From NCBI GenBank assembly GCA_013397115.1, contig VWZW01004379.1, forward strand, positions 623,121-687,120: a stretch of DNA of 64,000 bases. Direction: 5' to 3'. The notes below the pieces were generated by a model, which did not search any database, was not told the DNA's origin, and saw only the letters and a list, made by a program, of their open reading frames with translations. The DNA comes from Edolisoma coerulescens (Eukaryota > Chordata > Aves > Passeriformes > Campephagidae). Of this stretch, positions 33,801 to 44,755 are shown in pieces (positions within the stretch are counted from its first letter, which is position 1; each line of letters starts with the position of its first letter). The position numbers and the translations under genes are program-made.

Positions 33801-36800
33801 CATAGGAAAATCAAAAATAATGGAGTCAGAAAGCTCAGAGGCTTCAGACAAAAAAAAAAAAAAATCAATACTAACTCAGTGCATGGCGAGTGTTTTTACC
33901 CTGTTAGGGTGGAAAAAAGCAACTAAACCTGGGATTAGGGCTGGTTTTTAATAAAAAGGTGAATCCAGCAGCAGGCACGATTTCCAGCCCTGTCACCTTG
34001 GCAGGGGGGGCCTTGCCCAGTTTAACTGGGAACATCATCCTTCAGGGATAATTCATTGTTTTACCCTCCTCTATTTACATCTATTTCTATCCTCCCATAG
34101 ATACAAATATCCACAGCAGCTTTTACAGCTGTAAATTCACAGGGAATTAGGCTGGATCAGCAATAACCTGGAATGTCACTTCAGAACTAAAATCTGCAGG
34201 AGTTCTTTCCGTGCCACCCCAAAACACCACACACACAATAATTAGAAACAGCAGAGAATCAGATAAAAGAAAAAGAAACAGAGAATCTTATAATTCTACA
34301 AATCAGATAAAAGGAAAAGTAACTTCCCTGCACGCTCTGCCTAAAATATTCCCATTTCTTCTTTAAAGACAAAATTTATTCCACTCAGAGTTTTAAAATC
34401 AATGAAACAGAAGCATTAAATGACCAGCAATATCTTGTGAATGATCCATTAAATAAAAATATGTTTTAAATATTTCTTGGATAATCCTTAAGTGTAAAAT
34501 TTTATGGATTTGTTACTTATCCATAATCCTGACCACGAACATGAACCTAAAGAGATTTTTTCAAGCAGGTCTAACTCCAGAATCAAAGCAACAACGTAAT
34601 AAAACTCAAATATTTTTCAGAATCTGTTTCTTCCTATTTTACTAATCAGATTTAAGGGGTTAATTTAAGTTAAAAATAGAACATATTTTACATTAAATTC
34701 TTTGAAATACAGAAAAAAGCTGCTATTTTTTCTTGCTCTTTTGAGTTGAGGATGAAAAGAAGGAAAGACCCCCAGATCCCAGACTAAACAAACAACTACA
34801 GCAGAAAATATTTCCCCTTAGATCCCATTTTATTTGGGGTTATTGGAAGCGATATTTTTGCCCAGCTGCCTTACAGTGCTGTGAGTTTTCCAACAGAACT
34901 GTGTTTTCACACATCCCACTGTTTTGATGGATCCCAGTTTTATTTAAGCTGCCCAAACGGACAAATTAAAGAAAAATGAAGTTTTCCCTGGACAATTTGC
35001 AGTGGGAGAGACAAAACCTCCCTGGCTGTGGGAGATCCTGGATTTTGTACTAAACAGAAGGGAAGCACTGGGAAAAGGAGGAAAAATCCAGCAGGACAGG
35101 TGGGATTCCGTGCGGCCGTGCCACCTTGGGCTTTACCAAACCTGGGGCTCTGGTTTTTAGGGAATTTTCCTGCCTCAAATCCCTTCTGTGTGCAGGAGAG
35201 GATCAGTTATCCCAACCGTGATCCTGGGGTATCCCAGACTCCTGATACCCTTCCCAGCCCGAGTGCTGGAATTCCAAGGCCAGTGGGAGCTGCCTGGGGA
35301 TCCTCCCTGGAGATCCTCCCTGGAGATCCTGCCTGGGGATCCCCCCTCGGGATCCTGCCTGGGGATCCCCCCTGGGGATCCTCCCTGGAGATCCTCCCTG
35401 GGGATCCCCCCTGGGGATCCTCCCTGGAGATCCTCCCTGGGGATCCTGCCCGGGGATCCTGCCTGGGGATCCCCCCTCGGGATCCTGCCTGGGGATCCCC
35501 CCTGGGGATCCTCCCTGGAGATCCTCCCTGGGGATCCCCCCTGGGGATCCTCCCTGGAGATCCTCCCTGGGGATCCTGCCCGGGGATCCTGCCTGGGGAT
35601 CCCCCCTCGGGATCCTGCCTGGGGATCCCCCCTGGGGATCCTCCCTGGAGATCCTCCCTGGGGATCCCCCCTGGGGATCCTCCCTGGAGATCCTCCCTGG
35701 GGATCCTGCCCGGGGATCCTGCCTGGGGATCCCCCCTCGGGATCCTGCCTGGGGATCCCCCCTGGGGATCCTCCCTGGAGATCCTCCCTGGGGATCCCCC
35801 CTGGGGATCCTCCCTGGAGATCCTCCCTGGGGATCCTGCCCGGGGATCCTGCCTGGGGATCCCCCCTCGGGATCCTGCCTGGGGATCCCCCCTGGGGATC
35901 CTCCCTGGAGATCCTCCCTGGGGATCCCCCCTGGGGATCCTGCCTGGGGATCCTGCCTGGAGATCCCCCCTGGGGATCCTCCCTGGAGATCCTGCCTGGG
36001 GATCCCCCCTCGGGATCCTGCCTGGAGGTAATTCCTGGGGATCCTGCCTGGGGATCCTCCCTGGAGCCTCAGTAGCCACTCCAAAGGTGAGAGCTCCCAC
36101 CAGCCGGAGCAAAACCCCGAGGGAATCAGCCCAGAAATGTCCCATTCCCGGCACCCCAAGTCCCTCCTGCCCCTGCCCAGGCCGGAGGGGGCTATCCCGG
36201 GATGGATGCTGCTGCTGCGCCGCCGTTAGAGGGAGGCACCGCCCCGCTCAGCAGCGCCGGGGCCGCCGAGCTCCGAGCGCCGCATCCCCGCAGGACCCAC
36301 CCGGGCATCCCGCATTTCGGGACCGGCTTCCAGCCCCCTCATCCCTCCCACAACTCATCCAGGATAAGGCTTCCCATTCCCGCCGCCGCTTCCCGAGCCC
36401 TGGGCTCCGGCTGAGCTGCGCTCCGACACTTGGCCGCACTCTTTCCCAGCTGCTGGGAATGCCAGGGAATGAACTTTTCCCAGGCGGAGTCGCAGGAGCG
36501 ATAACCACGCTCCGAAAAGAGAAACCGGGCAGAGAAAGCTTTGCCTGCTCATTTCTCTGCTCCCAACTTCATTGCAAGCACTTGGAAAATACAATTAAAC
36601 GCATTAAAGTAGCAAGTTGTGAGTAGTCCAGCATTCATTTACTACAGGGAGCACACAGGATTTACAATAAAGTTGGAAAAATGCAAATTAATAGGAGAAA
36701 CTTTGTCCAGGCTTGTTTTAAAATCCTGTGAGAGTGAGGTTATTAAAATAGATTTAAAATAGTATTTTGATTAAAAATAATATTTAGATTATTTTTCTAG

Positions 36801-39800
36801 TACTTGCTAGAGAGAATACTGCAGAGAGTACCAGACTACTCTAAGTTTGCTATTTTAATACATTATAGTGACAAGAACCTCGTTTTTATAGGATTTTAAA
36901 CAAGTCTGGACAGTAACAGCTTTTCCTTTAAAAACCTGGGAGTATTAGGTATAAAATGCAGCAGAAAACAGGAGGGGAAAGTTCAGCAAGTGAGCTCTGA
37001 ATTTAAGAACCTTAAATTCAAGAAATTTGAATTTAAGAAGGTGACATTTCTGCAGGAGCTCTGCACGTCCTGTGTGCAGGTCGCCTTCACCACTGCCCTC
37101 CTCACACCCCTCGCCCCTGCAGCCCCATTTTGGGGCTTTTTGGGGTATTTCTGAAAATATCTTGGGCAAGATCCACACTCAGCCAGTGGAGGGGTGGGGC
37201 CAGCCCTGGCACAGGGAATTTTGCTGGATTTGGGGCCACCCCACGTTTGTCACCGCGCCGACACCGGAGCCGCCGCGCTCCTTCCTGGGCACACAAAGCC
37301 TGGGCTGTAATTCAATGCTCAATTTACCCTTGTCTCAGTGGAGATTTCTCCCCGCTAATTGATAGAAATTAAGCCATTAATCAAGGCACCAGCCATCATT
37401 CAACCCGGGGAAGATGAATCCAAACTTTCATCATAACCACCTTCCCCATTTTAGTGTTCATTAGCATTAATTTTTAATGCAATTATGCTCTTCTTTTACG
37501 CTGAGCTCATAAATTACTGCTCTTTTGTTGCTCACTGGCCTTGTAAAATCCAAGGTAATGCTTTGTGCTCTGATCTTAAAGGCAATTACTGCCTGCTTCT
37601 ATCTTTTCCATACCTCTATCCCAAATAACCTCTGTGTTGGGGGTACAGACTCACCAGCGTGGATCCCACACAGATGTTTCCTACAGAGCAATTTGGCCAC
37701 GTTAAACCCACACGCTGACACAGGCAGAGCAAGAATTCCCGCTTTTGCTGCTGGATCCCAGGATCCACCGGCACAGAAAGGGCAGGAAAACAGGATGGTG
37801 CACTGGATACAGGAGAAAAATCGGTGTATTGGAGTGGAAATGAGCTGTGGGTGAGCGCGGTGGAGCCGTGCAGGACAGCAGGGCTGCAGCTTGGAGGCTC
37901 TCCAGCTTTTCCAGGGATCACTATGTGCTGCCACTTCAGAAAGTGCTGCTGGCACGTGCCCAGCGCTCCTTTCTTTCCCCCTGGCCCCTTACAGTGTGTG
38001 CAAACCCCACAGAGCCCTTCCCAGGGACCCCGTGCTCCATGGGATCCGTGCTGGCACTCGGTGCCCCGAGCCAGGAACTTGCAGCCTTTTATTCCCACTC
38101 CACGTGCTGATCCTCAGAATCCCATCAGGGGAAAGGCACGGCAGCTACAGCCACCTCTGGCTGCCCTCAAACACCTCGGAGTGCTTGCAGGGAAAAGGAA
38201 ATGGACTTTAGGAAAATGTTGCTTGGTTTGAATTAAGTTTTCTGCTTCTTTCCTGGGCCGGGCCTGTAGCTGGGATATGGGATAATGTCACCCAGAGCAG
38301 CTCAAGGTCTGCCCAGCACCAACAAAATATGATCCACCTCTAAATTCCCAATTTATCTGGGCCCTAGCCAGCCTAAATAAGACAATTCCCAGTGAAGTCT
38401 CATGCTCATCCCACAGATTCCCAGACAAACACCCCTCTGGAAGCACCTGTGTGATGTTCACATGGCCCAGATCCACAAAGCCCCAATTCTTACCAAAATA
38501 AAATCCCCACACCAGGGAGTGTGGTTTAAGAAAATGGATCTGGAATTTTGTTTCATAACCTCCTGTTTATTTCCCATATCCCTATTTATTTTCCTTATAC
38601 ATCCCTATTTATTTTCCCCATACACCCCTGTTTATTTCCCATACATCCCTGTCTCTTTTCCCTATAACCCCATTTATTTCCCATACACATCTGTTTATTT
38701 TCCCCATACATCCCTATTTATTTTTCCTTATACATCCCTTTATTTTCCCATATATCCTTCTTTATTTTCCCCATACCTCCCTATTTTCCCCATAACCCCC
38801 TGTTTATTTCCCATAAATCCCTGTTTCTTTTCCCCATACACCCCTATTTATTTTCCCCATACATCCCTACTTTCCCCCTAACCCCCTGTTTATTTCCCAT
38901 ACATCCCTGTTTATTTTCCCTTCAGAAGCAGCTTTTCAATACGTAGCTATAAATTTGTGTTTCAGCTGACTGAAGTCCGATAACCAATTCCATGATGGTT
39001 TTTACAGCCCCATTCCCTTAAGTGACTTCTCCTTTAGCACAAATAAATGCCAGGGAGACGACACGAAAACACACCCCATTAATGAAGCACAGAAACCAGA
39101 TTTGTTTCTCATCTTGAAATTCAAAGATGATTTCAAGACTTTTCATTTGTAAAAATAAATCCTAAATTTCCCTGTTAGGGAGAACATAAATTTCTCTGTT
39201 TCACTTGGAGAACAGTAAAAATTTAATGACACCAGCTGTGATTGCTCAAATAAAATCACTCAGATATCAGCTTCAAATATACTTTGAGATTTATCAAATA
39301 TTAATGGAATGGTTTGGGTTGGGAGGGACCTTAAATCTCATCCAGTGCCACCCCTGCCATGGGCAGGGACACCTCCCACTGTCCCAGGCTGCTCCAAGCC
39401 CCAATGTCCAGCCTGGCCTTGGGCACTGCCAGGGATCCAGGGGCAGCCACAGCTGCTCTGAGCACCCTGTGCCAGGGCCTGCCCACCCTCCCAGGGAACA
39501 ATTCCCTCCCAGTATCCCATCCAGCCCTGCCCTCTGGCAGTAGGAAGCCATTCCCTGTGTCCTGTCCCTCCGTGCCTTGTCCCCAGTCCCTCTCCAGCTC
39601 TCCTGGAGCCCCTTTAGGCCCTGGCAGGGGCTCTGAGCTCTCCCTGGAGCCTTCTCCTCTCCAGGTGAGCACCCCCAGCTCTCCCAGCCTGGCTCCAGAG
39701 GGGCTCCAGCCCCGGAGCAGCTCCAGGACACCGGGATCAGGAGCTCTTCAGGGAAAGCAGGGAAGAAAAAGAGGGAAGCCTGGAACACGAAGGGCAGGAG

Positions 39801-42800
39801 AGGATGGGCAGGCACAAAGCAGGGTAAAATTTAAGGAACACATTTAAAAGTGATTATTAATTACAGCAGCTTTAATAAAAAGCCTGGAATTGATTCCTCC
39901 AGCAGCCATTATCCATGGGGGGCCATCGATCCCCTTTCCAATTCCCTTTCCCTCAGCTCTGCCAAGGGGAACACGGACATAGAGAGTGGCCAACCCCCAA
40001 ATTCCCGTTACCTTCCCATCTCCCATTATCACCACGTGGCTGCTCTTCCCAACAAGCCATGCACCAGAACTTGGCATTTTTTATTTTCTCCTTGATTTGT
40101 TCCTGCCCTCTTTTAATTCCAAACCAGCAATATAAAGATTAGACAGAGATAAAAGAAGATCACAGCGTGTGCCAGATGCTGGAGCAGCCTCCTGGGACCA
40201 GCAGCACAACACCAGGTGTTGGTGTCAGCCTAATGAAGTGACACTGGCACACAAGGGACACCCAGGGCGGGGCTCCAAACCTGCCATTATCCAGGCAAAA
40301 ACGGGGAATATTGGAAATTCCAGCTTTGAGAAGGCAGGAAAAAACAATCCACGTGTTTCTGGAAATGTATGATCTGTATCAAATAATTTGGGGGTTAAAC
40401 AGATTGAGTTTGGTCTTTGCCACCACAATGAACTTCAGGAGAATTTACTGAAGAGAAATGATGACCTCAGGCAGTAACTGCTGAACTCGAGGGCATCCCA
40501 ATACAGGGCTGAGTAAAGCACTTTAACTTATTACAGCTCCCAGCCTGACCTCACCCCAGCAAATCTTCTCCTGGCACATCCAACCTGTGGTTTAATATCC
40601 ATTACACCCAGGGAAAGTCTCTTAACTCTCTCTAAAGGAAGTGGGAAGGGAAATGAGTGGCTTGGGGTGTCCTGGGCAGGGCCAGGGGTTGGACTCGTGA
40701 TCCCTGTGGGTCCCGTCCTGCTCAGGATGTTCTGTGCTGGCCATGGATAAGATTCTTCATGTGAGAGCTCCTGGCCAGCAGGTTAAAGATGAATATGAAA
40801 ATACGAAACTTTTAATTTGGGTTTATAGAGTTTATAGTGAAAGGATTTTCTAAAAGTTGAGTCCTCCAGGTTTTTTTTTTTTACATTCCAACTTTGCTTC
40901 CCTGACCCCTCCATCACTCAAAATCACGGAATCACAGAACCGTGGAATGGTTTGGGCTGGAGGGAGCTGAAGAATTTAACTTTGCTAAAGAAAAGTGCCC
41001 ACAGCAGCACGCAGAGCTCCCTAAAATCTGGGAATGACCCCTCAGGGATGGGGTTGATTCCCTGTTTAAGGCCAGCTGTCTCCCAGCCCGACATTCCCGC
41101 TCTCGTTTGCATCCCTCCCTCCCCCTGCCCACGTGGGCTTCATTTCCAAGCCCATTCCAAATGATATTTTCCAAGCATGTGCCACACGACTTGTTCATAT
41201 AAATGGAACAAATTAAACTGTCTCCACAGATATCCCCTCACATTTGTAGCCCTGATTCCTCTCCCTCACACGTGGCCGAGGCACCGTATTATCTCCCAGC
41301 AGAGGTTGACCTCAGGATATTGGATTCTGCCACGGAGCTCTCCGGGACTCAACCGACGGGAAACACTTAATCACCCCTGCCTTTGCAGGAAAAAATCAAC
41401 TTTAAATTTGCCCTGATGAAAAATCAATAAACCAGTAATTGCTTGGCTTATCACGGCGCGGAGGAACAAATTGGGAAGCGGAGCTCGGCGTCGGCGCGGA
41501 TTCCAGGGAAAGGCGCGGAGTTTCGGGATCACTAAGCCAGAAAAGGGAAAGGTCTCGCAGTGATAATTAAATCTACTCATGCTGATTTTCTGCCAAATTT
41601 ATCTCCCCAGAGTATATCAAAATGCGGCGGGGCTCACCGGGGAGGCAGAACCAATCAATGCAGCACCGGGCCCGCACGCGCCGGGCACGGGAAATGCAAA
41701 TTCCGGGATGAAGGCACCGGGATAGCGCCCGCCCCATCCAGCACCACCCTCCCATCGATCCACCTACGGATCGATGGCCAAAAAATTCCTATTTTGTATT
41801 CCGGAACAAATTCTGTTCCTGCTTTTCCGTGGCATCCTCGGCACACGGCCGGGAGCATCCGCAGCTCCTCCTCCCCACACGCGGCCCTGCCACGATGTAT
41901 TTTAAACTCGATATTTAAAAATATTATTATTCATGGTAGACTAAGAGAAACGAGTCCAAAATCTCTCCCCAACATCATCAATGTGTTCCAATTCTTCCTT
42001 CGCAGGTGTTTTTCAATTTTTCTCCTGTCCGCTTCACCCCTTGGAATTTGTCTGGAGCGAAACCCAAGTTTGGTGGCCAAATCCCCTTCAGATTTTGTCA
42101 CTTTTCAGGCAGTGCCAAAGCAAGTAAACAAAAACCAAAGTATGGAAATCCAACCACGGAAAATACTCCTGGAAAAGTAGTGTTTTTTGCTAATAGACCT
42201 AATTTCATGCAGCAAATTAGCATAGCTCCAATGGAAGTGCAAATGTAATCAAACTGAAAAATTCAAATGAGGTGGGGGGAGCCTTTTTCTTTCTTTCTTT
42301 GCTTTTTAGTCACTTAAAAAAAAAAAAAAAATCAGCATTTTGCTGTGTGTCCTTCACCGGGCTGGAGGGACTGTGGTAATTAAAACATTTAAACCAGCAC
42401 AAGCCCCCAGTCTCTAATCTGGAGCTGGGGTCAGCTGTCTGTAGATTCTAATTTGTCCTCAATTTTTTATTCATGCCGGGGAAATGCTGCATATTTAACA
42501 GGAAACCAGCGGGAAGGGGCAGCGCTGGGCTTGGAGGTCAAATAATTTGATTTCCGAGCAGATTACATGGAACATCCAACGTCTAATCTCACACCTGATT
42601 TGGCAATAAAATGACAATAAAAGGAATGTTAAGACAGCCTCGCTATGGGGTGGGCAATAACCAGTTTGTGTGGCTTGGGGAAGGATTGTTTTATTTGTGG
42701 AATTATTTTTATTGCAGCTCCTGGGGAAAGGAGTCACAGGCTGCCCACACAGGATGGAATTTCCTTTTGGAGAGTTCTAGTTAGGGAAATAAAATGAGGA

Positions 42801-44571
42801 AGATTAGAGAAACCAAATGTTTTTTTAAATCATAATTTAGAAATTATTTTTAAACACTTAATTTAATTTAATTTCAATGACAGGATGTGGCACTGCGTGC
42901 TCTGGTGGGGATCAGTCCCGGGTTGGAATCGATGGTCTGGGAGGTTTTTTCCAACCTCAGTGATCCCATGATTCAAAGAGGGTTAAAAACCACCCAGAGA
43001 TGTTGTGTGAGGAAGGAAGAACTAAGAAAAAATGCAAAAAGCTCTTTTTCCAAGCAAAAGATGCCACTGGAGCCCAGCACAACTGGGACAGGGAAGGGAA
43101 CACACTAAGCACTGGATAAATGCCCTGTTTGCAAATCCATATGGGACATAAACCTACCTAAAACCAAAATTTTAAATCCATCTGGGACATAAACCTACCT
43201 AAACCTCAAATTTTAAATCCATTCAGGACACAAACCTACCTAAACCTGGAATTTTGAATCCATGTGAGACATCAGCTTAAAAACTGGAGTTTCCCAGTGT
43301 GCAATTCCCCTGGATGTCTTGGAATGCTTCAATGCTTCGTACACAATTTAATGAGACTTTGTATTTTCCAGTGAGAATGGACTCTTTTATTCCTAATTGG
43401 GAGCCAACTCCTCAGCAAATGGATGAGTTTGAGTTATTCAGGAAAAACCTTCTCTTCACTTCCAAACACTGTGACATCCTCACAACCCTTCAAAGCCATC
43501 CCAGGACAGTTTTCATGGCTTATTAATAAATTGTAAAGAAGTTTTCCTCCCCATATCCCTGGAAATTGCCATTGTTCCCAAGTCAAGAACCGCCCCTTTT
43601 TTCTTCCCTCTGCCTTTCCATGCTCGCCCTCCCAGTCCCTGCTGGCACAGCAATTGCAAGCACATGTGCCACTCACAGTGGGATGTAAGCACGAAAATCC
43701 AGGGTTTTTTTCCAAACATTCCCTGCAAATTGGTGCTGGTGGGACTCAACCACCTCATCCCAATATCCCTGGGCCCCGTGGGAGCCTGGCTGGGTGATTC
43801 ATCCAGGTGGGAAGGCTCCCCCTGGGCCCAGTGGCTCCAAAGTCCAGGAATCACAGCAGGGAGGGGGCACAGCTGGCTGGTTTGGTCCCTCTTCCAGCCA
43901 GAATTCCGAGTGCCCCTTCCCCCTCCTGCCATGCCTGGGCTATCCCACTTTTCCACTTGAATTTCCTTCTTTGGTATCACAAGAACCTTCTCCAAGCAGG
44001 ATTAACTGGGAGCAGCAATTAATTCCTCTCAGCATGGCACAGTCCCCAAGTAAAACAAATGAAAGATCACAACATTCTGATTTCGAATGAAATTCACAGC
44101 AGCCGCGGCTTCAAAACCGGGGAATTTTCCTGAGTTACCTCTTGTGAGTAAATCATGGAATCCCAGAATGGTTTGGGTTGGAAGGGACCTTAAAGCCCAT
44201 CCAGTTCCACACAGCTCCAGTGAGGATTTGAGGCTCCTGGGATTGTTTGGATTGGCTCCCTCAGAGTGGTGGAAATGTCTCTTCCCATCGCTCCCTGACA
44301 ATTCAATCCATTCCATTTAATTCTTCCACCTGCTGGACTGCAGAGGCAGCAGCTCTGATCCCACCAGCATGCAGGGCACCAAATTCCATCATCAGCCCAG
44401 GGAGGAGAACCCCACAGCCCCAGTGGAGCTTGGATCCTTAAAAATAATCATTTCTGACTTCCTGGGCCTTAGTTTGTGATGAAATAAAAGAAAATTCCTC
44501 ACCTTCTTCCTTTCTTCTCTTGGCTTCTTCTTCACTTCTCTCCTTGGCCTTCAACGCTTCATCTGCTTTAG
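30710..44571 (-). CDS. RSRC1: RSRC1, arginine/serine-rich coiled-coil 1 (gene span, last four exons)
   Basis: RSRC1 (SRrp53) is a nuclear SR-related protein acting in constitutive and alternative splicing. Four GT-AG exons join in frame to the stop and cover about 139 codons of a protein of about 334 aa. They encode the charged helical stretch EALKAKERSEEEAKRRKEED, then QATLIDQVKRVKEIEAIESD, the conserved IPTAIKYQDDNSLAHPN and the C-terminus EKWFQRLVALRQERLMGSPV plus alanine. The N-terminal RS-rich half and the exon ending in a leucine-rich LQLVLEAA-type segment were not found up to position 64000. Upstream introns of this gene are very long in vertebrates, so they probably lie off the right edge. 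The gene is upstream of MLF1 in the same orientation. Confidence 0.95.
30960..31015 (-). mobile_element. Short CR1 3' terminus
   Basis: Only the last 55 or so bases of the element remain (CCATGGAATCCTAAAATAG onward), about 160 bases upstream of the last RSRC1 exon. Confidence 0.65.
31579..31725 (-). CDS. RSRC1: RSRC1 exon with variable linker
   Basis: This is a 147-nt exon (49 codons, phase 0) with acceptor TTTTTCAG and donor CCAAAC|GTGAGT. The first two thirds (STEAPEVQHEPVNVGAGTTE and AAAPEKEPPAAH) are diverged from mammals; the last third (IPTAIKYQDDNSLAHPN) is essentially identical to human. Confidence 0.95.
32487..32552. repeat. 20-bp tandem repeat abutting an RSRC1 donor
   Basis: The word CCTTTGGGAA or CCTTTGGGGA occurs at 32491, 32511 and 32531 (period 20), with AATATC or AATGTC between copies. 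The next position in register, 32551, is CCTTTTTGAC, which spans the 5' splice site and exon end. The exon boundary thus looks like the founding unit. Confidence 0.85.
32552..32658 (-). CDS. RSRC1: RSRC1 exon
   Basis: This is a 107-nt exon with acceptor CTCTGCAG and donor AAAAAG|GTACAT. It encodes DQATLIDQVKRVKEIEAIES followed by DAFVPQTFRSSKEVKK. The donor is the first base of an adjoining 20-bp tandem repeat. Confidence 0.96.
32872..33228 (+). mobile_element. Longer CR1 3'-end copy
   Basis: This sense copy, about 357 bases, starts GAAGGCTCCCAGGAGAGCTC and ends CCATCCCATAATTCTATG, so the terminal ATTCTATG is preserved. Confidence 0.9.
33849..33864. repeat. A homopolymer (about 16 A)
   Basis: This is a run of A in unique intronic sequence. 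It could be a microsatellite or a retroposed tail, but no source gene is recognisable beside it. Confidence 0.7.
35292..36067. repeat. 13-bp minisatellite with 130-bp higher-order repeat
   Basis: About 58 units of a 13-bp motif such as GATCCTCCCTGGG, GATCCCCCCTGGG or GATCCTGCCTGGG lie head to tail in an RSRC1 intron. Ten variant units form a 130-bp super-unit that repeats without a visible mismatch from about 35331 to 35940 (marker GGATCCTGCCCGG at 35441, 35571, 35701 and 35831). Because 13 is not a multiple of 3 and no variant contains a stop in any frame, open frames of 295 to 532 codons arise on both strands; they are not genes. Most units contain GGATCC, the BamHI site. Confidence 0.97.
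36180..36430. promoter_or_regulatory. Intronic CpG-rich segment beside the minisatellite
   Basis: About 250 bases are dense in CpG (for example CTGCGCCGCCGTTAGAGGG) with no repeat homology. It is an orphan CpG island within RSRC1. It could mark an alternative promoter or a non-coding transcript, or be GC-biased drift near the array. No TATA box or first exon could be assigned. Confidence 0.4.
37310..37610. promoter_or_regulatory. Candidate conserved non-coding element
   Basis: This is unique sequence with clustered homeodomain-type cores (CTAATTGATAG, CATTAATC, CATTAGCATTAATT) and no repeats or coding potential. The call rests on composition only. Confidence 0.35.
38560..38930. repeat. Imperfect tandem repeat, unit about 25 bp
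   Basis: Variants of TTTATTTTCCCCATACATCC followed by CTG recur about fifteen times with indels. The strand is almost free of G. Open frames over it (rich in F, P, I and Y) are by-products. Confidence 0.85.
39302..39735 (-). mobile_element. Longest CR1 3'-end copy in the window
   Basis: This antisense copy, about 430 bases, includes the CTGGAGCCCCTTTAGGCCCT part and the GGCTCCAGAGGGGCTCCAGC part absent from most others. Confidence 0.9.
40920..40970 (-). mobile_element. Short CR1 3' terminus
   Basis: About 50 bases of antisense terminus (AATCACGGAATCACAGAACC onward). Confidence 0.65.
42180..42660. promoter_or_regulatory. Candidate conserved non-coding element
   Basis: This is unique sequence with CAGCAAATTAGCATAGC, AAATGTAATCAAACTG, CTCTAATCTGGAGC, TATTCATGCCGGGG and GCAATAAAATGACAATAAAA. 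A CTTT/A-run interrupts it near 42287-42331. Confidence 0.35.
42287..42331. repeat. CTTT microsatellite followed by A run
   Basis: A short (CTTT)n tract near 42287-42300 is followed by about 16 A at 42316-42331. It is simple sequence without a recognisable mobile element. Confidence 0.6.
42882..42976 (+). mobile_element. CR1 3' terminus, other subfamily
   Basis: This sense copy has GGATGTGGCACTGCGTGCTC and ends CAACCTCAGTGATCCCATGA. Confidence 0.8.
43132..43295. repeat. 41-bp tandem repeat, four copies
   Basis: Copies start at 43135, 43176, 43217 and 43258, each beginning AATCCAT and containing GGGACATAAACCTACCTAAA or a variant. The spacing is exactly 41 bp, with increasing divergence in the last copy. 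Confidence 0.93.
44153..44220 (-). mobile_element. Short CR1 3' terminus
   Basis: This antisense terminus runs from ATCATGGAATCCCAGAATGG through GGACCTTAAAGCCCATCCAG. Confidence 0.8.
44503..44571 (-). CDS. RSRC1: RSRC1 exon: coiled-coil segment
   Basis: This is a 69-nt exon with acceptor CCTTTTAG and donor GAAG|GTGAGG. It encodes AKADEALKAKERSEEEAKRR followed by KEE and the first base of an aspartate codon. It is nearly all charged and alanine residues, as in the human coiled coil (one N-to-S difference from the human sequence I recall). Confidence 0.94.
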
Positions 44572-44612
44572 CTAAAAGGAAAATAAGAGTTAGAATTAGT
44601 CAATTTATCCTA

Positions 44613-44755
44613 TAGAATCATGGAATGGTTTGGGTTGGAAGGACCTTAAAGCCCACCCAGTGCCACCCCTGCCGTGGGCAGGGACACCTTCCACCATCCC
44701 AGGCTGCTCCAAGCCCCATCCAGCCTGGGCTTGGACACTGCCAGGGATGGGTTGT
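44613..44755 (-). mobile_element. CR1 3'-end fragment next to an RSRC1 exon
   Basis: This antisense copy begins about 40 bases upstream of the acceptor of the 44503-44571 exon. Confidence 0.87.

Larger units (their letters stand above)
32659..44502. other. RSRC1 intron of 11.8 kb
   Basis: The intron holds a CR1 copy near its left end, an AT-rich unique stretch (33650-34990), the 13-bp minisatellite and CpG segment, a candidate conserved block at 37310-37610, the 25-bp repeat, further CR1 copies and the 41-bp repeat. I found no exon. Confidence 0.75.

Noticed and set aside
35028..36626. A 532-codon open frame (and frames of about 295-318 codons in other registers and on the other strand)
   Set aside because: They are produced by the 13-bp minisatellite, which lacks stops in every frame. 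The peptide is a 13-residue repeat in all frames with no gene-like features outside the array.
39205..39847. Several frames of 110-170 codons with GTARDPGAATAALG-like peptides, also seen at 22330-22900, 32840-33361 and 63060-63499
   Set aside because: The same peptides recur wherever the CR1 3' end occurs. They are translations of the retrotransposon tail in non-coding frames.
41440..41720. Second intronic CpG-rich area as a promoter
   Set aside because: The CpG cluster is short and scattered, without promoter motifs or an exon. It was not strong enough to call.
43132..43295. CRISPR-like array
   Set aside because: The copies are head-to-tail tandem repeats without distinct spacers, in a vertebrate intron.
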